From the NCBI GenBank assembly GCA_010909725.1, contig JAACMV010000014.1, forward strand, positions 1 to 64,000: a DNA stretch of 64,000 nucleotides, read 5' to 3'. The notes below the pieces were generated by a model. It saw nothing but the letters and a program-made list of their open reading frames with translations. It made no database searches and was not told where the DNA came from. Source of the stretch: Picochlorum sp. 'celeri'. Taxonomy: Eukaryota > Chlorophyta > Trebouxiophyceae. This document shows, piece by piece, positions 10,049 to 19,267 of this stretch; the first letter of the stretch is position 1, and each line of letters starts with the position of its first letter. A program made the position numbers and the translations under genes.

Positions 10049-11767
10049 ATGTCTTGGAATGGCGCAGAGCAGCTGCTGCAGGCCGCAAAGGACCATGGCA
10101 TCACCGTTTGTTTTGCAAATCCAGGTTGGTTCGAGTGAATAATGCTATAAAAGTGGCGGGGGAGCGTGTTCGCTCAATTTGGTTGGATTCCTCTGTCGTT
10201 TGCAGGGACATCAGAGATGCACTTTGTGTCAGCCATGGACTCGGTGAAAGGGATACGGGCCATTCTGGGTCTGCATGAAACAGTGTGTACAGGTGCAGCA
10301 GATGGATACGGTAGAATGGCTAGGAAACCGGCCATGACACTGTTGCATCTGGGCCCTGGCCTAGCAAATGGTCTGTGCAATCTCCACAATGCCCGTAGAG
10401 CAGGGACCCCCCTCGTGAATCTTGTGGGAGAGATGGCCACGTGGCATAAAGGCGCTGATCCTCTCTTGAATATGGATGTTGAGGGTATCGCGGTAAAGGT
10501 GTCAAAGGAGGTTTGGACGTGCAGGGATGGCGAGGATTTGTATCGTGCTATGGCTACTGCGTGCCTGCAAGCTCAAGCACCACAGAAGGCCATAGGTGGC
10601 TCGAACATCTGCACTCTGATCGTTCCACATAATCTCTCGTGGGAAAAGTCACCGAAGAAGTACGATAGCCGCGGGTTTGCCCTGGAAGGAGGGTCGGGGA
10701 AAGAGGCAGCAGGGTCCCCAGAAGTTGATCTGTTTGTGCAAGACTGCGCCAAAGCTCTCTCGTCTATGCCTGACGGGAAGGTCGCACTGTATATTGGAGG
10801 TGCTGCAGCTATACAGGACGACGACGCTCTCCTCCATGTCGGAAAGATCGCATCAAAGCTAGGGGCGCCGATATATTGTGAGAATGCATTTGGTAGACTG
10901 GACAGGGGGGCTGGTTTACCCCGCCTCACGAGGTTGCCATACTTTCCGGATGATGCTTTAAATACTTTGAAAGCATACGGGAGTATTCTGGTCGTCGATG
11001 CCCGGCGGCCGGTGGCCAATTTTGGCTATGAGAATGGGCCTTCTCATGTGATGACGCTGCCGGATGAGGATATTTGGGAGATAGACTCGGCAGATGTGCA
11101 CGTGCCCACTGTTCTACGAAAGCTTTCCAAAGCGTTGGGCGCTGAAGACATCGTGCCGTCAGTAAATTGTAGAGGCAAATTCTGTGACAGAAAAGTTCCG
11201 TCCCTCCCTGCCGGCAGATTGAATGCAGCCAAATTGTGCCAGACTCTGGCAGCACTGCAGCCAAAGGAAACGATTTTGGTCGACGAGTCACTGACGAGCG
11301 GAAATGCGTACTGGGATCTGTCACATGGCTGTGCAGCATTCTCGCACTTGGCTCTGACTGGCGGCGCTATTGGATGTGGGCCACCACTTGCAGTGGGTGC
11401 GGCGATTGCGTGCCCTGACAGGCAAGTTATCAATTTGCAGGCGGATGGTTCTTGTATGTATAGCCTGCAGGCGCTGTGGACTCAGGCTCGAGAAAATCTC
11501 AGAGTCATCACGATTGTGTGCGCCAATAGGTCGTACCAAATTCTAAAGGTGGAGCTGGCAAAGCAGCAAATAAGCCCTAGCAATGGCCCTTGTGCTCGAG
11601 CACTGACAGATATTGGACATCCAGCCATCGACTGGGTGGCCGTGGGGCAGGGGCTCGGTGTTCCATCACACAGGGCTGAGACAGTTGAGCAACTGGCATC
11701 CCAGCTGACGGAAGCTCTGAGTCAGCGAGAAGCGGGACCTTTCTTGATCGAGGCATGCCTCGCCTGA
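10049..11767 (+). CDS. IlvX-like thiamine-diphosphate enzyme
   Basis: A member of the acetolactate synthase / benzoylformate decarboxylase superfamily, nearest in my judgement to the bacterial proteins annotated acetolactate synthase large subunit IlvX, whose substrate is poorly defined. Exons 10049-10124 and 10206-11767 (81-bp intron) encode 545 aa. N-terminal PYR domain: FANPGTSEMHFV, then GLHETVCTGAADGYGRM with the conserved ThDP-activating Glu. C-terminal PP domain: ADGSCMYSLQALWTQA...NRSYQIL, the DG(x~25)N metal/diphosphate motif. There is no plastid presequence unless the optional upstream exon (from 9937) is used. True acetolactate synthase usually carries a regulatory-subunit interface and an FAD-site sequence that I do not see, so branched-chain synthesis should not be assumed. 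Confidence 0.8.
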
Positions 11768-12143
11768 ACCCCCACATTCAATGATAAATAAACAATTTAT
11801 AACCTGTTATAGATTTAAGTGATTGAAAAATGGGACTGGTGGCAAAATATCTGTTGGAAAGAAACGGTCTCGGCAATGCCGACACCGCGACTCCTACGAG
11901 TGAGCAAAATTACTTCAGGTTTCACATGAAGGCGATGGGGTCTTTGCACTGCATATCAAATAGTTGCGATAACTTGTTGGGTTTGGACGAGGTGTCGGAT
12001 GGAGGCGTTCAAAATGGCGTCGAGGAGGCGCAGCCTAACCTCGATTCGCCGAGCGGCGCCGCTCGTTCCCGCGGGTGAGACATACAATTCAGTTCAAGCA
12101 TTTACAACGAATGAAGTAGAGTTTAATGATACTCATGATGATA
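11768..12143. other. Convergent intergenic region
   Basis: About 375 bp between the TPP enzyme and the acyltransferase gene. An AATAAA-like run (gataaataaacaatttataa) follows the TPP enzyme stop. No gene is supported. Confidence 0.4.
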
Positions 12144-13157
12144 CTAGGTGCACTTGCTTTTCCCGTGCCCTTGCAAGGCCCGGGCTGGTCTGAGCAACCT
12201 TACTAGGTTCGCCAGCCCTGCCCCATGATTGTGGACACGTACGTTCATACCTCGCATTTTTATAGATTCATATGTTGTGATTCCTGAAATCACTTGATAT
12301 AGCTGTAAGACAAGGAACGTCAAGGTGAATAGAGCACAAACTGTCAAGAATGATACCAGGGCTGCAAGGTTCCTGTATTTGTTTGCTACGAGGCGAACAA
12401 GGAGGGCAATGTAGGATGGGCATCCTGAGCACCGAGAACGCGAAGATAGGGCGTCTAAAAACCCCTTTCGCGCTGCATCCTCCCTGATGACGAGTAGCCC
12501 AACCACTGCACCATGTGTGCATGCTAGTCCTGTGACGAGTAGGAAGAGCATAAAGAGCCTCATGTTATAGAACCCGATCGAGTTTCTAACCCAAATACAG
12601 TAGTGGTCGTACAGTGCCACGCAGGATCCCACCATGTTGCAATGCTTTGCCCTGCACGGTCTCAACCTTTTGCACGTGTCACAGTGCTTTTCTGCTCGCA
12701 TGCGACCGTCAGGAGGGAACATGTCCCGGAACTGTTCAAGGGTGGAATCTGTGATAATGCCGGGATCACTGTAGCAAACAAGTCCATAGAGGAGCAGAAC
12801 CAAAACTGGCCAAGCACCACCTGCCACAGCATGGAAAGACAGGGACTGCGACGCTCCCAAACGAGGTACGAGCTCGTACTGTACACCCCAAACGCATCCC
12901 GCGTACAGGAACAAAAATGTTAGTTGTCCAAGAGGGTTCTTCGGCGAGGAACAAGCCGATTGGAGCGCCTCCAGAGCCTGCCCACCTCGTGGACCACAGA
13001 ACGTCACGACGGTTCTCTCAAAACGGTCCCATAATCCATAGGTGAGATAGTAACTCGCATGATCTAAGAAGGTGTCTTCAAAATATTCCAAATCTCCGAT
13101 AAGAACGATCGCCGCGTAGAGAACGGAAGTTATCAAGACCGTTCCACAGAGGAGCAT
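12144..13157 (-). CDS. DHHC-family protein S-acyltransferase with DHYC active site
   Basis: Integral membrane enzyme expected to palmitoylate protein cysteines. A single exon of 337 aa. Hydrophobic segments lie at about residues 3-20, 78-96, 112-128, 198-222 and 262-288. The cysteine-rich domain (about 155-195) reads CDTCKRLRPCRAKHC, then GSCVALYDHYCIW, so the catalytic tetrad is DHYC (184-187) instead of DHHC. One expected zinc-ligand Cys just after KHC is Val. The DPG motif (131-133) and TTxE motif (TTYE, 294-297) that mark the family are intact. DHYC is known from active yeast Akr1-type enzymes, which have ankyrin repeats; none are visible here. A start upstream of 13157 cannot be excluded. 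Confidence 0.88.
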   Translation of the reverse strand: MLLCGTVLITSVLYAAIVLIGDLEYFEDTFLDHASYYLTYGLWDRFERTVVTFCGPRGGQALEALQSACSSPKNPLGQLTFLFLYAGCVWGVQYELVPRLGASQSLSFHAVAGGAWPVLVLLLYGLVCYSDPGIITDSTLEQFRDMFPPDGRMRAEKHCDTCKRLRPCRAKHCNMVGSCVALYDHYCIWVRNSIGFYNMRLFMLFLLVTGLACTHGAVVGLLVIREDAARKGFLDALSSRSRCSGCPSYIALLVRLVANKYRNLAALVSFLTVCALFTLTFLVLQLYQVISGITTYESIKMRGMNVRVHNHGAGLANLVRLLRPARALQGHGKSKCT

Positions 13158-13341
13158 CCTTGACTGATGTGTGCATACTCTTCTGGCATTGGAACTTGAT
13201 CGTGAATCTCGACATGTAACAAAGAAAAAAGAAAGAAAGAAGAGAAAAGAAACAAAGAAAAGTATTCCGTAGCAGTTCTATGCATAAGATTCCAAGTCCC
13301 AGTCCGGGTACAAGGTATGGACGCAATCAAATAAAATTCAA

Positions 13342-14106
13342 TCAATCTGTTTGACGATCAAGTAAGGGTTGAATAACCTTCCTGAGACATCTCTGGAGCC
13401 TGGCCTGGCCAGCGACATTGGGGTGTAAAATGTCAGCCATGTACTTCCTGTTGTTTTTCCTCATGTCTTGCATACAGTGACTCACCGTCGCATTATGCTT
13501 CCTTGCCAATAGAATATAATCGATATTCACTCCAATTGCAGGCGATAAGCTTGGGAGAAGAAGTTGAACGACGAGCTCTGAACGAGGCATGTGAGACCTC
13601 AGCCAGCCAAGCAAAAAGTCCATCCTCTCTGGTATGTTTGGTGTCTTATGCACAACATCATTGATTCCCACGAAGATGACAATGACCTTGGGATCCAACC
13701 GAGGCCTTTCTTTGCCAACTGCCAATCTCCAGACGACAGTGCTGATTCGATCCCCTGGTATTCCATTGGGTTCAGCCAACAAGTCTCCAAAATTGTCCTC
13801 CCATACGTCACGGCTACCAGGCACCTTTGACAAATCCACTGGTTTGTTCCAAGCCGTGATGCTGTCACCAAGAAGCAGCATGTCACCGCGTTTGCCACTA
13901 TCATCAATCGATTTGATCTGCTCTTTATTTCTAGTGAACTCCCTCCAAAACATGGAGTTGTCCCGACCTTGCACCCACTCAGGGAGAGTGGAAGAATTGT
14001 AATCGTGATTGAATTCAGGCATCACTGCCTCTGTTGCGGCATCTATCCGCGCGAGATGGGCCAGGAGAACCAGGCTGAGCAGGCACCACATGGCTGGGAA
14101 ACTCAT
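13342..14106 (-). CDS. Secreted SGNH/GDSL hydrolase
   Basis: Predicted esterase or acylhydrolase of the SGNH fold, close in layout to the platelet-activating-factor acetylhydrolase Ib type. One exon, 254 aa. A signal peptide (MSFPAMWCLLSLVLLAHLARIDA) starts the protein. All four catalytic blocks are present: LLLGDSIT (Ser), the Gly block GIPGDRIS, GINDVVH (Asn) and DILHPN (Asp-x-x-His). The natural substrate is unknown; cell-surface glycans or lipids are possible. Transcribed divergently from the p25-alpha gene. Confidence 0.85.
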   Translation of the reverse strand: MSFPAMWCLLSLVLLAHLARIDAATEAVMPEFNHDYNSSTLPEWVQGRDNSMFWREFTRNKEQIKSIDDSGKRGDMLLLGDSITAWNKPVDLSKVPGSRDVWEDNFGDLLAEPNGIPGDRISTVVWRLAVGKERPRLDPKVIVIFVGINDVVHKTPNIPERMDFLLGWLRSHMPRSELVVQLLLPSLSPAIGVNIDYILLARKHNATVSHCMQDMRKNNRKYMADILHPNVAGQARLQRCLRKVIQPLLDRQTD

Positions 14107-14656
14107 CCTGAGCTTGGTGATGCAGAGTAAAAGATTGATTCTTTGGATTGAATTTTATGCAAAAAGAATTGATTAATAGCGGTATGCATCTTTGAAATCG
14201 TCAAAATGTCTTGGCGGGAAGTGGATGCGATGTGGCGCCTTGATCAAGGGTCATGCATGACCTCAGTGAGGGCGCGGTGGTTGGCACGAATTCCGACTCC
14301 GGCATTCCCCGACAAATAAGCATGCGTATAAAGTAACCAGAGGGCAATGGCCAAAGGCATACACATATAATCTCAAATTGACTGAATGACGTGCGATTTG
14401 AGCTGAATCGCACACCATGCCTTGTCCAGTTGACGGATAGATCTAACGTGCCCGAGCAAGAAAGAAACAGCAGGATTCTTGATTCTGAGTCAAAGAATAT
14501 TGCGAGAGCGTCGCTATATTATCAATAAAAGGTATGACGCATTGTGCGGCCATCCGGAGGGAATGCAGAGGGAGACAGAAAGGTGTCTCACCCAAGGTCA
14601 ACCTGTGTTGTCCTTGTCAACAAGTAGCATGCAAACTCGTAACAAACTGATTCGAA
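14107..14656. other. Divergent intergenic region, SGNH hydrolase / p25-alpha gene
   Basis: 550 bp without a recognisable gene. Short top-strand frames begin in it but show no domain and stop early. Confidence 0.4.
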
Positions 14657-16720
14657 ATGCAGATGGGAATATTCTCAGGTTTCGGAGCCTCCAAGAGGGG
14701 AAAGGATAAGCAACTGAAGCAGGTGCAAGGTCCAAACTCTATCGATGACCCACTGGACACCGAGCTTCCAAACCCATCGCTTGTAAGGGAAATGAGTTCC
14801 AAAGAGGCTTCTGAAGAAGATTCTCAGGGTTTGAGGGGTCAAAAAATCGTTGAAAAGTTCGAATATCCTCGTATAATGCCTCCCGAAGATAGGAGGGATT
14901 CTGTTGTTGGTTCTCCAAATGTCCTCCATCAAGAGTTTACGTTACCGTCCCCAGAAGTCTGTCAAATACAGACAATGACCCAAAATATGTCGCAACAGGC
15001 TCGTGTGGGCTTTGAGAGAATTGCAGGCAAGATCCCAGACCTTGGCTGTTTACTGGTTGAGTTGTTCGAGCATTTCAAAGCCTTCGAGGCAAGCGCCCTG
15101 ATTTGTCATGGCCAGCACGAAAATATGTCAGCTTTGGTAGAATTCCTGGGTCGCTGTTTGGAAGAGTATGGCTGCACAGGTAGGTGTATATTGTTTGGCG
15201 CCCATGTGGCGGAGGCTTGAAAAAAAAAAAGTGATTTCATCCTGCTTGCAGATCCGCTCAAGAGATTGTCAAACACAGAAGAGCAATCAATCCATCGTGA
15301 AATTGAATCGATAATCTCCACTCTACAAAATTTGACCGGGATTGCGGTGTCGTACTCCCAACCAGGATGGGTATATCGACTCTGCATCGACACAGGCTTG
15401 CATGAGGGGCTTGTGAATGGAGCATCAGCCCTCGCCAAGTCCTTCCAAGTTTTGGGCCTGGAGTCAGCCAAGGTACCTATCCTACAAAACACGCACAGAT
15501 TGGTTGTCGCGGAACTGAGGTCGATTGGCAGCGGTTCATGGACAGCAGGCCTAAGAGCCATCAGGAAAGACCCTGGTTCCTTGGCGAGGCTGGCGAAAAT
15601 ATTGAGATCTTCCGAAAATGTGCTCACCAGAGAATCATATTTGAACCAAAGTCTTCCATGGGCGATCGAATCGATTAGCAACAACGGCAGAGTAGAAGAA
15701 TGCAAGGCAGTGTTTTTGGAGTACTGTGCCGCAGGTGGGAGCAGGCTCTTGTCAGCACAAGGTTTTCAAAGGTACATCATTGATTCTAATCATCTCGACA
15801 AATTGGATGACGAAGTCAAGATTCTTCATGCCTGTACAAAATTGTTCGTCGACATTGACCGGGACTTTGATGGATACTTGTCGCCAGAGGAATTCCAGGA
15901 CTTCTATTTGCAGAAAAGGGTTCCAGCTATTCGATCTCTTGTGCGCTTGGTCACAAGTATATCTGTTGAAAGATCTATGCTAGATACTTTCGAGGCCTTT
16001 GCTGCCTTTGGATCCAGTGGACGGAGCTCGAAACACCATGATATGCATAGCAAGCTCTTTCTGGATGGCTTCAGGTTTTCCAAGCTGTGCAAAGATTCGA
16101 ACATCATCACTAGCAGAGAAAATCAAAAAGAACATGCAGATATTGCATTTTCCAAGTGCGTCCCTGCGAATTCAAAAAAGATGGATTTTGATCACTTTTT
16201 GGTGGCAGTCACACGCCTGAGTGTTGCGGTCAGACTGAGCCTCCCTGAAGTTTACAAGAGAGTGGCGACCTGCCCGGGTCCCTCATCCACTTGTACCAAA
16301 GCTTTGTACGTAAAATTGCATGACGATAAGACCCTATTCACCGGAATATACGCAAGGGGTGGTCCAGATATTGGACCAACTGTTGTTCACATGGAGAAGT
16401 ATGTGAACAGAAAAGAAAAGCAATACCATGCCAGAACGACTGCGCAGAATATGGAAATTACGTTGCCAGAGTCTCCCAAGATGGCAACAACGTCTCGAAT
16501 TGCTTCTCCCGGACCGAAAACGCCAGGTAGGGGGGCCTCCCTCGAGGCCTGCCAGGCCAGAAAGGAGAGGGAAAAGGAGAGAGAGCAGGGGGAATCCCTC
16601 AAGCAACCAAGCGTCGCGTTTGGACGATCTGGATCTGCTGCTAGTCCACAGGCAAACAAAAAATCACCCCCATCTGCCGCTGTGGTGTCTGTCGCTGCGT
16701 CAACACATGGCCACGCATGA
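14657..16720 (+). CDS. EF-hand and TPPP/p25-alpha domain protein
   Basis: p25-alpha (TPPP) proteins bind or bundle microtubules and are typical of ciliated eukaryotes. Exons 14657-15179 and 15252-16720 (72-bp intron) encode 663 aa. An EF-hand loop (DIDRDFDGYLSPEEF) lies near residue 375. A p25-alpha-like segment follows (about 440-580): GFRFSKLCKDSNII, then DIAFSKC and the FDHFLVAVTRLS helix. The first 350 residues are alpha-helical-looking and unassigned, and the tail is Lys/Ser/Pro-rich and probably disordered. If translation begins at the second Met (14663) the start MGIFSGFG would suit N-myristoylation. TGTAA follows the stop by about 70 bp. Confidence 0.75.
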
Positions 16721-17034
16721 CGTCGAACCATGGGCATGGTCATGGCCTTGCATGGCAGAAGGCGCCCTGTGTGGTAGTTGCTGTCATTTGTAAGAATTTG
16801 TATGTGGAGCCCTCCTCCCCAATATTGATCTGGAAAGATAATTTGTAAGAATTTTAAAAAGTCAGATGACCGACTGTGGAGGTCGATGAGATGAATCCTT
16901 AACGTAGTCGTTCCAAATTACTTAGGCACGGTTCTGCAAAGGGTCTGCAGACGATTGAGGCATTAGATTTGTTGGGCACACGTCTATCAAGCGTTTGATA
17001 ATAGAGTTGAAATATTATATCGCTCGAGGCCGTT
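16721..17034. other. Intergenic region
   Basis: About 314 bp between two genes on the same strand. It contains two TGTAAGAATTT strings (16789 and about 16842), candidate 3'-end signals of the p25-alpha gene, and no other feature. Confidence 0.45.
16789..16793 (+). terminator. Candidate TGTAA poly(A) signal, p25-alpha gene
   Basis: TGTAA 69 bp after the stop at 16720, with a second copy in an identical TGTAAGAATTT context about 50 bp later. TGTAA is the characteristic chlorophyte poly(A) signal. Confidence 0.45.
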
Positions 17035-17902
17035 ATGCAAGAGGGTCTGCTGGCCAACGGAGGCCAGGCTTCGGCGTCAACCCCTGGTGCGCCACCCACG
17101 AATAGCAGCACCGACAGCGTGGCGTGCGAGAGCGGTTCGCAGAGTATGAGCGGATTTTTAGTATCATGGAGAGCAAATATACGGCCTAAATTTGTTCCAT
17201 TGCTTTCTTCCTTGGCAGGGACTCCAGCTGCTAGCAACCTGCTGCTGTGTCAGGTAGGTAAAAAACTGCATCCAAGGAGGGCCGACCGCTTTTGTTTGCG
17301 ACCACGTGTGTTACCTGTTCATCTTTGTTTTGTAGATTTACACGTATCTTCCAGTGCTGACGCTGGGAAAACAGATGCTGCAGTCAGAAGATGTGTGCCT
17401 GCTAGGTACTCAGACACTGGACGAGTTTCACAAGGCTTGCCACAGAGATGGGATCGCTTTGGATCGTGTCGGACCAATGGGTAAGGTTTGGGAGAATGGA
17501 GACGTTCAGGTCGTCCAATACGCATCGAATCTCTCGAAGAATGCGTATCCAATGGACAGATTGCCAATGGAGGCCATTGCAATGATTGGGGAAATTGTCT
17601 TCCTGCCAGTGTATGATGCCGCTATCAACAGCCCAACTCAAGGCATTGTGGCAGTGATTGAATTAATCCTATCTAGAAATACAAACGATGGAATGATCGT
17701 CGCAACCATGATCAGCACCCTGGGGGAGATCATGCAGGAACTTGGGCTGTCGCTGAGCGCACCCATGAGTGAAAAACAGGGTAACAATAGCAACGAGTTA
17801 AACAAGAGCAACTCGTATGTATGCAATAATAATACGGAATGGAACACATCGATACCAGGGAAAGGAATGAGTAGAACAGTGTCGAAGCAATTTCTCCACT
17901 GA
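17035..17902 (+). CDS. NLP-type GAF-like domain protein without RWP-RK
   Basis: Exons 17035-17253 and 17336-17902 (82-bp intron) encode 261 aa. Residues about 75-225 resemble the GAF-like N-terminal domain of plant NIN-like proteins: VGPMGKVWENGDVQVVQ, a YPMDRLPMEA segment, EIVFLPVYD and GIVAVIELILSR. In NLPs this region precedes an RWP-RK DNA-binding domain and takes part in nitrate sensing; here no RWP-RK and no PB1 domain exists within the gene. The tail is Asn/Ser-rich. The assignment rests on pattern similarity only. It could be a co-regulator or a truncated paralogue. Its stop is 17 bp from the stop of the convergent THI5-like gene. Confidence 0.55.
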
Positions 17903-17919
17903 ACAATGGATGAAAAAAA

Positions 17920-18957
17920 TCATTGTAAGAGATCACTCACAAAAAGTTCTTCCAACGGAATGGCAGCTTTGTCAACTTTTTCTCCCGCATCGCCCTGCCG
18001 CAAACCATCGAGGGTAGTTTCGTGCTCTTTCTGCGGATTCCTGGACTGCATTTTGCTGGTGAGGAAGCCATTCTCTGATAGCCAGACCAGAAACGAGTCC
18101 CACCTGTCTGCTGTCATCGTCCCCCACTTTCCTTGACCATCCAGGAATGTACTGCTAGCTGCAGCAACACTACGGCGAACGAGTTCCTCATCCATTGGGA
18201 ATTCTGGGAACAGCCGCTGCCATTCGGCAATCATGAGAGCAGCAGCTTCGTCCTTATTGGACACAGCAAATTCATACCCTCTCGCGGTTTCTCTGAGAAA
18301 AGACGCAATGTTTTCTCGGGCTTCAGATCGGACCTTATCTGGCTTTGCAAACATGACCAATGGATAACCGTAATGCACTCCATAGTCCTTGAGCGGGAAA
18401 ACGTTCAAATCGATTCCCTTCATTTTGGCCTCCTCTCCTTCCCACGACATGAAAATCCATGTAGCGTCCGTGGTGCCGTTTACCACCGTGTTCCATAAAC
18501 CCAACTTCTCCGGGGTGACTTCCTCATACTCTCCAGTTCCACCGTCGTTCTGGATCATTTGCTTCACTATCCTCCCCTCATACCGAGCACCATAACTGCC
18601 ATACCTCTTGTTCTGCAACTTTTTCATCGAGTCGATCCCAGAACTTTTCAGTGTCACAATCGCAGAGTCATCTTGCTGCAACAAGGCAGCCACTGACACG
18701 AGGTCGACACCTTCTCCACCAGCTGGTCGACATGCATGGTGGTGTGAAATGACTGTTTCTGAAGGACCGATAGCCACATCTGCGACCCCTGACAGAACCT
18801 TGGACGCAGGTGTTTGGGAGTACTTGTCTTGATGAGGGCTCAGGAGCTCGATGTCTAGCCCAGCACCTTTGTACCAACCCTTGGCCAAAGCCACGAAGAT
18901 TCCAACGTGGTTTCCATTGGGTGTCCAATCGAGAGCGATTCGCATCATGCACGGCAT
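17920..18957 (-). CDS. THI5/SsuA-like substrate-binding-fold protein
   Basis: A periplasmic-binding-protein fold of the NMT1/THI5 family. One exon, 345 aa. The N-terminus MRIALDWTPNGNHVGIFVA, the GWYKGAGLDIELL strand-helix and the VADVAIGPSE block are typical, and SSGIDSMKKLQNKRYGSYG corresponds to the family's ligand-binding loop. Fungal Thi5, which makes the HMP-P pyrimidine of thiamine from PLP and histidine, has a CCCFC iron-binding motif; the matching position here (HYGYPLVMFAKPDK) lacks it, so that chemistry is unlikely. A pyrimidine- or amine-binding role is possible. There is no signal peptide. Bacterial ancestry is plausible but not shown. Confidence 0.75.
   Translation of the reverse strand: MPCMMRIALDWTPNGNHVGIFVALAKGWYKGAGLDIELLSPHQDKYSQTPASKVLSGVADVAIGPSETVISHHHACRPAGGEGVDLVSVAALLQQDDSAIVTLKSSGIDSMKKLQNKRYGSYGARYEGRIVKQMIQNDGGTGEYEEVTPEKLGLWNTVVNGTTDATWIFMSWEGEEAKMKGIDLNVFPLKDYGVHYGYPLVMFAKPDKVRSEARENIASFLRETARGYEFAVSNKDEAAALMIAEWQRLFPEFPMDEELVRRSVAAASSTFLDGQGKWGTMTADRWDSFLVWLSENGFLTSKMQSRNPQKEHETTLDGLRQGDAGEKVDKAAIPLEELFVSDLLQ
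17924..17928 (+). terminator. Candidate TGTAA poly(A) signal, NLP-GAF gene
   Basis: TGTAA 22 bp after the stop at 17902. It lies inside the last codons of the convergent THI5-like gene, so the two transcripts probably overlap. Confidence 0.45.
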
Positions 18958-19267
18958 ATATATTTTGATATAATGAGACCGTGTCGTGGTAGGCGTTGTG
19001 GGCGAAAGAATCGTCGGCGGTATGACTTGTCACAATTCTCTGCGATGTCCAGCTGGCTCCACTGGCCATGGAGTTGCGCCCAACGATGGCATGGGCCCAT
19101 CCTGGCCTTGGCTTCATGACGTTGGATACCGTCAAACCAAACAGTCAGGGAAAACGAATACAAAATTAGGGTCATTAGAAGTCAGGGAAGGATATGGAAA
19201 TGGCAGTAGTGCTCTCTCAGTCAAGCAGGCGTTAAATACACAAGACCCAGGTCGTAGAGGACACAGA
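18958..19267. other. Divergent intergenic region, THI5-like / ALIX
   Basis: About 310 bp shared by two divergent promoters. Nothing distinctive is seen. Confidence 0.4.

Noticed and set aside
17920..18957. Bona fide HMP-P synthase (THI5)
   Set aside because: The CCCFC cysteine motif is absent, so only fold-level assignment is made.
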